A stretch of 64,000 bases of DNA from positions 2,314,726-2,378,725 of the forward strand of contig NC_090011.1 of assembly GCF_036417845.1 (NCBI RefSeq), given 5' to 3'. The notes beneath the pieces are model-generated. The model was not told where the DNA came from. It worked only from the letters and a program-made list of their open reading frames with translations, and ran no database searches. Each line of letters begins with the position of its first letter. Position 1 is the first letter of the stretch. Made by a program: the position numbers and the translations under genes. The stretch is from Apteryx mantelli. Taxonomy: Eukaryota; Chordata; Aves; Apterygiformes; Apterygidae. This document shows positions 49,901 through 63,966 of the stretch, in pieces.

Positions 49901-52900
49901 CTACGGGCTCGTACGGGCTCGTACGGGCTCGCACGGGCGCGCACGGGCTCGCACAAGCTCGCACGGGCCTCTACGGGCACGCAGAGGCCTCCTATGGGCT
50001 CGTATGGGCTCGCATGGGCTCGCACGGGCTCGCACAAGCTTGCACGGGCCTCTACGGGCTCGCAGAGGCCTCCTACGGGCTCGTATGGGCTCGTACGGAC
50101 TCGCACAGGCGCGCACGGGCTCGCACAAGCTCGCACGGGCCTCTACGGGCTCGCAGAGGCCTCCTACGGGCTCGTACGGGCTCGTACGGGCTCGCACGGG
50201 CGCGCACGGGCTCGCACAAGCTCGCACGGGCCTCTACGGGCTCGCAGAGGCCTCCTACGGGCTCGTACGGGCTCGCATGGGCTCGCACGGGCTCGCACAA
50301 GCTCGCACGGCTCTCTACGGGCTCGCAGAGCAATCCTACGGGCTCGTACGGGCTCGTACGGGCTCGCACGGGCTCACACGGGCGCGCACAAGCTCGCACG
50401 GGCCTCTACGGGCTCGCAGAGGCCTGCTACGGGCTCGTATGGGCTCGCACGGGCACGCACAGGCTCGCACAAGCTCGCACGGGCCTCTACGGGCTCACAG
50501 AGGCCTGCTACGGGCTCGTACGGGCTCGTACGGGCTCGCACGGGCGCGCACGGGCTCGCACAAGCTCGCACGGGCCTCTACGGGCTCGCAGAGGCCTGCT
50601 ACGGGCTCGTACGGGCTCGCATGGGCTCGCACGGGCTCGCACAAGCTCGCACGGCTCTCTACGGGCTCGCAGAGCAATCCTACGGGCTCGTACGGGCTCG
50701 TACGGGCTCGCACGGGCGCGCACGGGCTCGCAAAAGCTCGCACGGGCCTCTACGGCCTCGCAGAGGCCTCCTACGGGCTCGTACAGGCTCGGACGGGCTC
50801 GCACGGGCTCGCACAAGCTCGCACGGGCCTCTACGGGCTCACAGAGGCCTGCTACGGGCTCGTACGGGCTCGTACGGGCTCGCACAGGCGCGCACGGGCT
50901 CGCACAAGCTCGCACGGGCCTCTACGGGCTCGCAGAGGCCTGCTACGGGCTCGTACGGGCTCGTACGGGCTCGCATGGGATCGCACGGGCTCGCACAAGC
51001 TCGCACGGGCCTCTACGGGCTCGCAGAGGCCTCCTACGGGCTCGTACGGGCTCGTACGGACACGCACGGGCGCACACGGGCTCGCACAAGCTCGCACGGG
51101 CCTCTACGGGCTCGCAGAGGCCTCCTACGGGCTCGTACGGGCTCGTACGGGCTCGCACGGGCTCGCACAAGCTTGTACGGGCCTCTACGGCCTCGCAGAG
51201 GCCTCCTACGGGCTGGTACGGGCTCGTACGGGCTCGCACGGGCTCGCACAAGCTCGCACGGGCCTCTACGGGCTCACAGAGGCCTGCTACGGGCTCGTAC
51301 GGGCTCATACGGACTCGCACAGGCGCGCACGGGCTCGCACAAGCTCGCACGGGCCTCTACGGGCTCGCAGAGGCCTGCTACGGGCTCGTACGGGCTCATA
51401 CGGGCTTGCAAGGGAACGCACGGCCTCGCACAAGCTCGCACGGGCCTCTACGGGCTCGCAGAAGCCTGCTACGGGCTCGTACGGGCTCGTACGGGCTCGC
51501 ACAGGCGCGCACGGCCTCGCACAAGCTTGCACGGGCCTCTACGGGCTCGCAGAGGCCTGCTACGGGCTCGTACGGGCTCGTACGGGCTCGCATGGGCGCG
51601 CACGGGCTCGCACAATCTCGCACGGGCCTCTACGGGCTCGCAGAGGCCTCCTACGGGCTCGTACGGGCTCGCACGGGCGCGCACGGGCTTGCACAAGCTC
51701 GCACGGGCCTCTACGGGCTCGCAGAGGCCTCCTACGGGCTCGTACGGGCTCGCATGGGCTCGCACGGGCTCGCACAAGCTCGCACGGGCCTCTACGGGCT
51801 CGCAGAGGCCTCCTACGGGCTCGTACGGGCTCGTACGGACTCGCACGGGCGTGCACGGGCTCGCACAAGCTCGCACGGGCCTCTACGGGCTCGCAGAGGC
51901 CTCCTACGGGCTCGTACGGGCTCGCATGGGCTCGCACGGGCTCACACAAGCTCGCACGGGCCTCTACGGTCTCGCAGAGGCCTCCTACGGGCTCGTACGG
52001 GCTCGCACGGGCGCGCACGGGCGCGCACGGGCTCGCACAAGCTCGCACGGGCCTCTACGGGCTCGCAGAGGCCTCCTACGGGCTCGTACGGGCTCGCATG
52101 GGCTCGCACGGGCTCGCACAAGCTCGCACGGGACTCTACGGGCTCGCAGAGCAATCCTACGGGCTCGTACGGGCTCGTACGGGCTCGCACGGGTGCGCAC
52201 GGGCTCTCACAAGCTCGCACGGGCCTCTACGGGCTCGCAGAGGCCTCCTACGGGCTCGAACGGGCTCGTACGGGCTCGCACGGGCTCGCACAAGCTTGTA
52301 CGGGCCTCTACGGTCTCGCAGAGGCCTCCTACGGGCTCGTACGGGCTCGCATGGGCTCGCACGGGCTCGCACAAGCTCGCACGGGCCTCTACGGGCTCGC
52401 AGAGGCCTCCTACGGGCTCGTACGGGCTTGTAGGGCCTCGCACGGGCGTGCACGGGCTCGCACAAGCTCGCACGGGCCTCTACGGGCTCGCAGAGGCCTC
52501 CTACTGGCTCGTACGGGCTCGTACGGGCGCGCACGGGCTCGCACAATCTCGCACGGGCCTCTACGGGCTCGCAGAGGCCTCCTACGGGCTCTTACGGACT
52601 CGCATGGGCGCGCACGGGCTCGCACAAGCTCGCACGGGCCTCTACGGGCTCGCAGAGGCCTGTTACGGGCTCGTACAGGCTCGTACGGGCTCGCACGGGT
52701 GCGCACAAGCTCGCATGGGCCTCTACGGGCTCGCAGAGGCCTGCTACGGGCTCGTACGGGCTCGTACAGGCTCGCACGGGTGCGCACGGGCTCGCACAAG
52801 CTCGCACGGGCCTCTATGGGCTCGCAGAGGCTTCCTACGGGCTCGTACGGGCTCGTACGGGCTCGCACGGGCGTGCACGGGCTCGCACAAGCTCGCACGG

Positions 52901-55900
52901 GCCTCTACGGGCTTGCAGAGGCCTCCTACGGGCTCGTACGGGCTCGTACGGGCTCGCACGGGCGCGCACGGGCTCGCACAAGCTCGCACGGGCCTCTACG
53001 TGCTCGCAGAGGCCTCCTACGGGCTCATATGGGCTCGCACGGGCACGCACAGGCTCGCACAAGCTCGCACGGGCCTCTACGGGCTCGCAGAGGCCTGCTA
53101 CGGGCTCGTACGGGCTCGTACGGGCTCGCACGGGCGCGCACGGGCTCGCACAAGCTCGCACGGGCCTCTACGGGCTCGCAGAGGCCTGCTACGGGCTCGT
53201 ACGGGCTCGCATGGGCTCGCACGGGCTCGCACAAGCTCGCACGGCTCTCTACGGGCTCGCAGAGGCCTCCTACGGGCTCGTACGGGCTCGTACGGGCTCG
53301 CACGGGCGCGCACGGGCTCGCAAAAGCTCGCACGGGCCTCTACGGCCTCGCAGAGGCCTCCTACGGGCTCGTACAGGCTCGGACGGGCTCGCACGGGCTC
53401 GCACAAGCTCGCACGGGCCTCTACGGGCTCACAGAGGCCTGCTACGGGCTCGTACGGGCTCGTACGGGCTCGCACGGGCGCGCACGGGCTCGCACAAGCT
53501 CGCACGGGCCTCTACGGGCACGCAGAGGCCTCCTACGGGCTCGTATGGGCTCGCATGGGCTCGCACGGGCTCGCACAAGCTTGCACGGGCCTCTACGGGC
53601 TCGCAGAGGCCTCCTACGGGCTCGTATGGGCTCGTACGGACTTGCACAGGCGCGCACGGGCTCGCACAAGCTCGCACGGGCCTCTACGGGCTCGCAGAGG
53701 CCTCCTACGGGCTCGTACGGGCTCGTACGGGCTCGCACGGGCGCGCACGGGCTCGCACAAGCTCGCACGGGCCTCTACGGGCTCGCAGAGGCCTCCTACG
53801 GGCTCGTACGGGCTCGCATGGGCTCGCACGGGCTCGCACAAGCTCGCACGGCTCTCTACGGGCTCGCAGAGCAATCCTACGGGCTCGTACGGGCTCGTAC
53901 GGGCTCGCACGGGCTCACACGGGCGCGCACAAGCTCGCACGGGCCTCTACGGGCTCGCAGAGGCCTGCTACGGGCTCGTATGGGCTCGCACGGGCACGCA
54001 CAGGCTCGCACAAGCTCGCACGGGCCTCTACGGGCTCGCAGAGGCCTCCTACAGGCTCGTACGGGCTCATATGGGCTCGCACGGGCGCGCCCGGGCTAGC
54101 ACAAGCTCGCACGGGCATCTATGGGCTCGCAGAGGCCTCCTACGGGCTCGTACGGGCTCTCATGGGCTCGCACGGGCTCGCACAAGCTCGCACGGGCCTC
54201 TACGGGCTCGCAGAGGCTTCCTACGGGCTCGTACGGGCTCGTACGGGCTCGCACGGGCGCACACGGGCTCGCACAAGCTCGCACGGGCCTCTACGGGCTC
54301 GCAGAGGCCTCCTACGGGCTCGTACGGGCTCGTACGGGCTCGCACGGGCGCGCACGGGCTCGCACAAGCTCGCACGGGCCTCTACGGGCTCGCAGAGGCC
54401 TGTTACGGGCTCGTACAGGCTCGTACGGGCTCGCACGGGTGCGCACAAGCTCGCATGGGCCTCTACGGGCTCGCAGAGGCCTGCTACGGGCTCGTACGGG
54501 CTCGTACGGGCTCGCACGGGCGCGCACGGGCTCGCACAAGCTCGCACGGGCCTCTACGGGCTCGCAGAGGCCTCCTACGGGCTCGTACAGGCTCGCACGG
54601 GCGCGCACGGGCTCGCACAAGCTCGCACGGGCCTCTATGGGCTCGCAGAGGCTTCCTACGGGCTCGTACGGGCTCGTACGGGCTCGCACGGGCGTGCACG
54701 GGCTCGCACAAGCTCGCACGGGCCTCTACGGGCATGCAGAGGCCTCCTACGGGCTCGTACGGGCTCGTACGGGCTCGCACGGGCGCGCACGGGCTCGCAA
54801 AAGCTCGCATGGGCCTCTACGGGCTCGCAGAGGCATCCTACGGGCTCGTACAGGCTCGTACGGGCGCGCACGGGCTCGCACAAGCTCGCATGGGCATCTA
54901 CGGGCTCGCAGAGGCCTCCTACGGGCTCGTACGGGCTTGTACGGGCTCGCACCGGCGCGCACGGGCTCGCAAAAGCTCGCATGGGCCTCTACGGGCTCGC
55001 AGAGGCCTGCTACGGGCTCGCACGGGCGCGCACGGGCTCTCACAAGCTCGCACGGGCCTCTACGGCCTCGCAGAGGCCTCCTACGGGCTCTTACGGACTC
55101 GCATGGGCGCGCACGGGCTCGCACAAGCTCGCACGGGCCTCTACGGGCTCGCAGAGGCCTGCTACGGGCTCGTACGGGCTCGTACGGGCTCGCACGGGCG
55201 CGCACGGGCTCGCACAAGCTCGCACGGGCCTCTACGGGCTCGCAGAGGCCTCCTACGGGCTCGTACGGGCTCGTACGGACTCGCACAGGCGCGCACGGGC
55301 GCGCACGGGCTCGCACAAGCTCGCACGGGCCTCTACGGGCTCGCAGAGGCCTCCTACGGGCTCGTACGGGCTCGTACGGGCTCGCACGGGCTCACACGGG
55401 CGCGCACAAGCTCGCACGGGCCTCTACGGGCTCGCAGAGCAATCCTACGGGCTCGTATGGGCTCGTACGGGCTCGCACGGGCGCGCACGGGCTCTCACAA
55501 GCTCGCACGGGCCTCTACGGCCTCGGAGAGGCCTCCTACGGGCTCGTACGGGCTCGTACGGGCTCGCACGGGCTCGCACGGGCGCGCACGGGCTCGCACA
55601 AGCTCGCACGGGCCTCTACGGGCTCGCAGAGGCCTCCTACGGGCTCATATGGGCTCGCACGGGCACGCACGGGCTCGCACAAGCTCGCACGGCTCTCTAC
55701 GGGCTCGCAGAGGCCTCCTACGGGCTCGTACGGGCTCGTATAGGCTCGCACGGGCGCGCACGGGCTCGCAAAAGCTCGCACGGGCCTCTACGGGCTCGCA
55801 GAGGCCTGCTACGGGCTCGTACGGGCTCGTACGGGCTTGCAAGGGAACGCACGGGCTCGCACAAGCTCGCACGGGCCTCTACGGGCTCGCAGAAGCCTGC

Positions 55901-58900
55901 TACGGGCTCGTACGGGCTCGTACGGGCTCGCACAGGCGCGCACGGCCTCGCACAAGCTTGCACGGGCCTCTACGGGCTCGCAGAGGCCTCCTACGGGCTC
56001 GTACGGGCTCGCAAAAGCTCGCATGGGCCTCTACGTGCTCGCAGAGTCCTCCTACGGGCTCGTACGGGCTCGCATGGGCTCGCACGGGCTCACACAAGCT
56101 CGCACGGGCCTCTACGGGCTCGCAGAGGCCTCCTACGGGCTCGTACGGGCTCGCACGGGCGCGCACGGGCGCGCACGGGCTCGCACAAGCTCGCACGGGC
56201 CTCTACGGGCTCGCAGAGGCCTCCTACGGGCTCGTACGGGCTCGCATGGGCTCGCACGGGCTCGCACAAGCTCGCACGGGCCTCTACGGGCTCGCAGAGG
56301 CCTCCTACGGGCTCGTACGGGCTCGTACGGGCTCGCACGGGTGCGCACAAGCTCGCATGGGCCTCTACGGGGTCGCAGAGGCCTGCTACGGGCTCGTACG
56401 GGCTCGTACAGGCTCGCACGGGTGCGCACGGGCTCGCACAAGCTCGCACGGGCCTCTATGGGCTCGCAGAGGCTTCCTACGGGCTCGTACGGGCTCGTAC
56501 GGGCTCGCACGGGAGTGCACGGGCTCGCACAAGCTTGCACGGGCCTCTACGGGCTTGCAGAGGCCTCCTACGGGCTCGTACGGGCTCGTACGGGCTCGCA
56601 CGGGCGCGCACGGGCTCGCACAAGCTCGCACGGGCCTCTACGTGCTCGCAGAGGCCTCCTACGGGCTCATATGGGCTCGCACGGGCACGCACAGGCTCGC
56701 ACAAGCTCGCACGGGCCTCTACGGGCTCGCAGAGGCCTGCTACGGGCTCGTACGGGCTCGTACGGGCTCGCACGGGCGCGCACGGGCTCGCACAAGCTCG
56801 CACGGGCCTCTACGGGCTCGCAGAGGCCTCCTACGGGCTCGTACGGGCTCGTACGGGCTCGCACGGGCGCGCACGGGCTCGCAAAAGCTCGCACGGGCCT
56901 CTACGGCCTCGCAGAGGCCTCCTACGGGCTCGTACAGGCTCGGACGGGCTCGCACGGGCTCGCACAAGCTCGCACGGGCCTCTACGGGCTCACAGAGGCC
57001 TGCTACGGGCTCGTACGGGCTCGTACGGGCTCGCACGGGCGCGCACGGGCTCGCACAAGCTCGCACGGGCCTCTACGGGCACGCAGAGGCCTCCTACGGG
57101 CTCGTATGGGCTCGCATGGGCTCGCACGGGCTCGCACAAGCTTGCACGGGCCTCTACGGGCTCGCAGAGGCCTCCTACGGGCTCGTATGGGCTCGTACGG
57201 ACTTGCACAGGCGCGCACGGGCTCGCACAAGCTCGCACGGGCCTCTACGGGCTCGCAGAGGCCTCCTACGGGCTCGTACGGGCTCGTACGGGCTCGCACG
57301 GGCGCGCACGGGCTCGCACAAGCTCGCACGGGCCTCTACGGGCTCGCAGAGGCCTCCTACGGGCTCGTACGGGCTCGCATGGGCTCGCACGGGCTCGCAC
57401 AAGCTCGCACGGCTCTCTACGGGCTCGCAGAGCAATCCTACGGGCTCGTACGGGCTCGTACGGGCTCGCACGGGCTCACACGGGCGCGCACAAGCTCGCA
57501 CGGGCCTCTACGGGCTCGCAGAGGCCTGCTACGGGCTCGTATGGGCTCGCACGGGCACGCACAGGCTCGCACAAGCTCGCACGGGCCTCTACGGGCTCGC
57601 AGAGGCCTGCTACGGGCTCGTACGGGCTCGTACGGGCTCGCACGGGCGCGCACGGGCTCGCACAAGCTCGCACGGGCCTCTACGGGCTCGCAGAGGCCTG
57701 CTACGGGCTCGTACGGGCTCGCATGGGCTCGCACGGGCTCGCACAAGCTCGCACGGCTCTCTACGGGCTCGCAGAGGCCTCCTACGGGCTCGTACGGGCT
57801 CGTACGGGCTCGCACGGGCGCGCACGGGCTCGCAAAAGCTCGCACGGGCCTCTACGGCCTCGCAGAGGCCTCCTACGGGCTCGTACAGGCTCGGACGGGC
57901 TCGCACGGGCTCGCACAAGCTCGCACGGGCCTCTACGGGCTCACAGAGGCATCCTACGGGCTCGTACGGGCTCGTACGGGCTCGCACGGGCGCGCACAGG
58001 CTCGCACAAGCTCGCACGGGCCTCTACGGCCTCGCAGAGGCCTCCTACGGGCTCGTACGGGCTCATATGGGCTCGCACGGGCGCGCCCGGGCTAGCACAA
58101 GCTCGCACGGGCATCTATGGGCTCGCAGAGGCCTCCTACGGGCTCGTACGGGCTCGCATGGGCTCGCACGGGCTCGCACAAGCTCGCACGGGCCTCTACG
58201 GGCTCGCAGAGGCTTCCTACGGGCTCGTACGGGCTCGTACGGGCTCGCACGGGCGCACACGGGCTCGCACAAGCTCGCACGGGCCTCTACGGGCTCGCAG
58301 AGGCCTCCTACGGGCTCGTACGGGCTCGTACGGGCTCGCACGGGCGCGCACGGGCTCGCACAAGCTCGCACGGGCCTCTACGGGCTCGCAGAGGCCTGTT
58401 ACGGGCTCGTACAGGCTCGTACGGGCTCGCACGGGTGCGCACAAGCTCGCATGGGCCTCTACGGGCTCGCAGAGGCCTGCTACGGGCTCGTACGGGCTCG
58501 TACGGGCTCGCACGGGCGCGCACGGGCTCGCACAAGCTCGCACGGGCCTCTACGGGCTCGCAGAGGCCTCCTACGGGCTCGTACAGGCTCGCACGGGCGC
58601 GCACGGGCTCGCACAAGCTCGCACGGGCCTCTATGGGCTCGCAGAGGCTTCCTACGGGCTCGTACGGGCTCGTACGGGCTCGCACGGGCGTGCACGGGCT
58701 CGCACAAGCTCGCACGGGCCTCTACGGGCATGCAGAGGCCTCCTACGGGCTCGTACGGGCTCGTACGGGCTCGCACGGGCGCGCACGGGCTCGCAAAAGC
58801 TCGCATGGGCCTCTACGGGCTCGCAGAGGCATCCTACGGGCTCGTACAGGCTCGTACGGGCGCGCACGGGCTCGCACAAGCTCGCATGGGCATCTACGGG

Positions 58901-61900
58901 CTCGCAGAGGCCTCCTACGGGCTCGTACGGGCTTGTACGGGCTCGCACCGGCGCGCACGGGCTCGCAAAAGCTCGCATGGGCCTCTACGGGCTCGCAGAG
59001 GCCTGCTACGGGCTCGCACGGGCGCGCACGGGCTCTCACAAGCTCGCACGGGCCTCTACGGCCTCGCAGAGGCCTCCTACGGGCTCTTACGGACTCGCAT
59101 GGGCGCGCACGGGCTCGCACAAGCTCGCACGGGCCTCTACGGGCTCGCAGAGGCCTGCTACGGGCTCGTACGGGCTCGTACGGGCTCGCACGGGCGCGCA
59201 CGGGCTCGCACAAGCTCGCACGGGCCTCTACGGGCTCGCAGAGGCCTCCTACGGGCTCGTACGGGCTCGTACGGACTCGCACAGGCGCGCACGGGCGCGC
59301 ACGGGCTCGCACAAGCTCGCACGGGCCTCTACGGGCTCGCAGAGGCCTCCTACGGGCTCGTACGGGCTCGTACGGGCTCGCACGGGCTCACACGGGCGCG
59401 CACAAGCTCGCACGGGCCTCTACGGGCTCGCAGAGCAATCCTACGGGCTCGTATGGGCTCGTACGGGCTCGCACGGGCGCGCACGGGCTCTCACAAGCTC
59501 GCACGGGCCTCTACGGCCTCGGAGAGGCCTCCTACGGGCTCGTACGGGCTCGTACGGGCTCGCACGGGCTCGCACGGGCGCGCACGGGCTCGCACAAGCT
59601 CGCACGGGCCTCTACGGGCTCGCAGAGGCCTCCTACGGGCTCATATGGGCTCGCACGGGCACGCACGGGCTCGCACAAGCTCGCACGGCTCTCTACGGGC
59701 TCGCAGAGGCCTCCTACGGGCTCGTACGGGCTCGTATAGGCTCGCACGGGCGCGCACGGGCTCGCAAAAGCTCGCACGGGCCTCTACGGGCTCGCAGAGG
59801 CCTGCTACGGGCTCGTACGGGCTCATACGGGCTTGCAAGGGAACGCACGGGCTCGCACAAGCTCGCACGGGCCTCTACGGGCTCGCAGAAGCCTGCTACG
59901 GGCTCGTACGGGCTCGTACGGGCTCGCACAGGCGCGCACGGCCTCGCACAAGCTTGCACGGGCCTCTACGGGCTCGCAGAGGCCTGCTACGGGCTCGTAC
60001 GGGCTCGCAAAAGCTCGCATGGGCCTCTACGTGCTCGCAGAGTCCTCCTACGGGCTCGTACGGGCTCGCATGGGCTCGCACGGGCTCACACAAGCTCGCA
60101 CGGGCCTCTACGGGCTCGCAGAGGCCTCCTACGGGCTCGTACGGGCTCGCACGGGCGCGCACGGGCTCGCACAAGCTCGCACGGGCCTCTACGGGCTCGC
60201 AGAGGCCTCCTACGGGCTCGTACGGGCTCGTACGGGCTCGCATGTGCTCGCACGGGCTCGCACAAGCTCGCACGGGCCTCTACGGGCTCGCAGAGGCCTC
60301 CTACGGACTCGTACGGGCTCGTACAGGCGCGCACGGGCGCGCACGGGCTCGCACAAGCTCGCACGGGCCTCTACGGGCTCGCAGAGGCCTCCTACGGGCT
60401 CGTACGGGCTCGCACGGGCGCGCACGGGCTCGCACAGTCTCGCACGGGCCTCTACGGGCTCGCAGAGGCCTCCTACGGGCTCTTACGGACTCGCATGGGC
60501 GCGCACGGGCTCGCACAAGCTCGCACGGGCCTCTACGGGCTCGCAGAGGCCTGTTACGGGCTCGTACAGGCTCGTACGGGCTCGCACGGGTGCGCACAAT
60601 CTCGCACGGGCCTCTACGGGCTCGCAGAGGCCTGCTACGGGCTCTTACGGACTCGCATGGGCGCGCACGGGCTCGCACAAGCTCGCACGGGCCTCTACGG
60701 GCTCGCAGAGGCCTCCTACGGGCTCTTACGGACTCGCATGGGCGCGCACGGGCTCGCACAAGCTCGCACGGGCCTCTACGGGCTCGCAGAGGCCTGCTAC
60801 GGGCTCGTACAGGCTCGTACGGGCTCGCACGGGTGCGCACAAGCTCGCATGGGCCTCTACGGGCTCGCAGAGGCCTCCTACGGGCTCGTACGGGCTCGTA
60901 CGGGCTCGCACGGGCGCGCACGGGCTCGCACAAGCTCGCACGGGCCTCTACGGGCACGCAGAGGCCTCCTATGGGCTCGTATGGGCTCGCATGGGCTCGC
61001 ACGGGCTCGCACAAGCTTGCACGGGCCTCTACGGGCTCGCAGAGGCCTCCTACGGGCTCGTATGGGCTCGTACGGACTCGCACAGGCGCGCACGGGCTCG
61101 CACAAGCTCGCACGGGCCTCTACGGGCTCGCAGAGGCCTCCTACGGGCTCGTACGGGCTCGTACGGGCTCGCACGGGCGCGCACGGGCTCGCACAAGCTC
61201 GCACGGGCCTCTACGGGCTCGCAGAGGCCTCCTACGGGCTCGTACGGGCTCGCATGGGCTCGCACGGGCTCGCACAAGCTCGCACGGCTCTCTACGGGCT
61301 CGCAGAGCAATCCTACGGGCTCGTACGGGCTCGTACGGGCTCGCACGGGCTCACACGGGCGCGCACAAGCTCGCACGGGCCTCTACGGGCTCGCAGAGGC
61401 CTGCTACGGGCTCGTATGGGCTCGCACGGGCACGCACAGGCTCGCACAAGCTCGCACGGGCCTCTACGGGCTCGCAGAGGCCTGCTACGGGCTCGTACGG
61501 GCTCGTACGGGCTCGCACGGGCGCGCACGGGCTCGCACAAGCTCGCACGGGCCTCTACGGGCTCGCAGAGGCCTGCTACGGGCTCGTACGGGCTCGCATG
61601 GGCTCGCACGGGCTCGCACAAGCTCGCACGGCTCTCTACGGGCTCGCAGAGCAATCCTACGGGCTCGTACGGGCTCGTACGGGCTCGCACGGGCGCGCAC
61701 GGGCTCGCAAAAGCTCGCACGGGCCTCTACGGCCTCGCAGAGGCCTCCTACGGGCTCGTACAGGCTCGGACGGGCTCGCACGGGCTCGCACAAGCTCGCA
61801 CGGGCCTCTACGGGCTCACAGAGGCCTGCTACGGGCTCGTACGGGCTCGTACGGGCTCGCACAGGCGCGCACGGGCTCGCACAAGCTCGCACGGGCCTCT

Positions 61901-63966
61901 ACGGGCTCGCAGAGGCCTGCTACGGGCTCGTACGGGCTCGTACGGGCTCGCATGGGATCGCACGGGCTCGCACAAGCTCGCACGGGCCTCTACGGGCTCG
62001 CAGAGGCCTGCTACGGGCTCGTACGGGCTCGTACGGACACGCACGGGCGCACACGGGCTCGCACAAGCTCGCACGGGCCTCTACGGGCTCGCAGAGGCCT
62101 CCTACGGGCTCGTACGGGCTCGTACGGGCTCGCACGGGCTCGCACAAGCTTGTACGGGCCTCTACGGCCTCGCAGAGGCCTCCTACGGGCTGGTACGGGC
62201 TCGTACGGGCTCGCACGGGCTCGCACAAGCTCGCACGGGCCTCTACGGGCTCACAGAGGCCTGCTACGGGCTCGTACGGGCTCATACGGACTCGCACAGG
62301 CGCGCACGGGCTCGCACAAGCTCGCACGGGCCTCTACGGGCTCGCAGAGGCCTGCTACGGGCTCGTACGGGCTCATACGGGCTTGCAAGGGAACGCACGG
62401 CCTCGCACAAGCTCGCACGGGCCTCTACGGGCTCGCAGAAGCCTGCTACGGGCTCGTACGGGCTCGTACGGGCTCGCACAGGCGCGCACGGCCTCGCACA
62501 AGCTTGCACGGGCCTCTACGGGCTCGCAGAGGCCTCCTACGGGCTCGTACGGGCTCGTACGGGCTCGCATGGGCGCGCACGGGCTCGCACAATCTCGCAC
62601 GGGCCTCTACGGGCTCGCAGAGGCCTCCTACGGGCTCGTACGGGCTCGGACGGGCGCGCACGGGCTCGCACAAGCTCGCACGGGCCTCTACGGGCTCGCA
62701 GAGGCCTCCTACGGGCTCGTACGGGCTCGCATGGGCTCGCACGGGCTCGCACAAGCTCGCACGGGCCTCTACGGGCTCGCAGAGGCCTCCTACGGGCTCG
62801 TACGGGCTCGTACGGACTCGCACGGGCGTGCACGGGCTCGCACAAGCTCGCACGGGCCTCTACGGGCTCGCAGAGGCCTCCTACGGGCTCGTACGGGCTC
62901 GCATGGGCTCGCACGGGCTCACACAAGCTCGCACGGGCCTCTACGGTCTCGCAGAGGCCTCCTACGGGCTCGTACGGGCTCGCACGGGCGCGCACGGGCG
63001 CGCACGGGCTCGCACAAGCTCGCACGGGCCTCTACGGGCTCGCAGAGGCCTCCTACGGGCTCGTACGGGCTCGCATGGGCTCGCACGGGCTCGCACAAGC
63101 TCGCACGGGACTCTACGGGCTCGCAGAGCAATCCTACGGGCTCGTACGGGCTCGTACGGGCTCGCACGGGTGCGCACGGGCTCTCACAAGCTCGCACGGG
63201 CCTCTACGGGCTCGCAGAGGCCTCCTACGGGCTCGAACGGGCTCGTACGGGCTCGCACGGGCTCGCACAAGCTTGTACGGGCCTCTACGGTCTCGCAGAG
63301 GCCTCCTACGGGCTCGTACGGGCTCGCATGGGCTCGCACGGGCTCGCACAAGCTCGCACGGGCCTCTACGGGCTCGCAGAGGCCTCCTACGGGCTCGTAC
63401 GGGCTTGTAGGGCCTCGCACGGGCGTGCACGGGCTCGCACAAGCTCGCACGGGCCTCTACGGGCTCGCAGAGGCCTCCTACTGGCTCGTACGGGCTCGTA
63501 CGGGCGCGCACGGGCTCGCACAATCTCGCACGGGCCTCTACGGGCTCGCAGAGGCCTCCTACGGGCTCTTACGGACTCGCATGGGCGCGCACGGGCTCGC
63601 ACAAGCTCGCACGGGCCTCTACGGGCTCGCAGAGGCCTGCTACGGGCTCGCACGGGCTCGTACGGGCTCGCACGGGTGCGCACAAGCTCGCATGGGCCTC
63701 TACGGGGTCGCAGAGGCCTGCTACGGGCTCGTACGGGCTCGTACAGGCTCGCACGGGTGCGCACGGGCTCGCACAAGCTCGCACGGGCCTCTATGGGCTC
63801 GCAGAGGCTTCCTACGGGCTCGTACGGGCTCGTACGGGCTCGCACGGGCGTGCACGGGCTCGCACAAGCTCGCACGGGCCTCTACGGGCTTGCAGAGGCC
63901 TCCTACGGGCTCGTACGGGCTCGTACGGGCTCGCACGGGCGCGCACGGGCTCGCACAAGCTCGCAC
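46904..63966 (+). repeat. Multi-kilobase higher-order repeats in the right half of the array
   Basis: A unique marker, GCGCGCCCGGGCTAGCACAA, occurs at 46932, 54085 and 58081. The ~1.6 kb following it is nearly identical in all three copies (offsets 7,153 and 3,996). The match between the first and third copies continues for about 5.9 kb, with the offset changing from 11,149 to 10,977, a loss of 172 bp (91+81). Segments of 52.4-53.9 kb also match 56.1-57.5 kb at offset 3,642, then 3,561 (81 less). Confidence 0.9.

Noticed and set aside
37352-63966. Many short minus-strand frames reading as Cys/Arg/Pro repeats in the satellite
   Set aside because: They are reverse-strand readings of the same monomers, cut regularly by stops. 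No independent evidence for coding.
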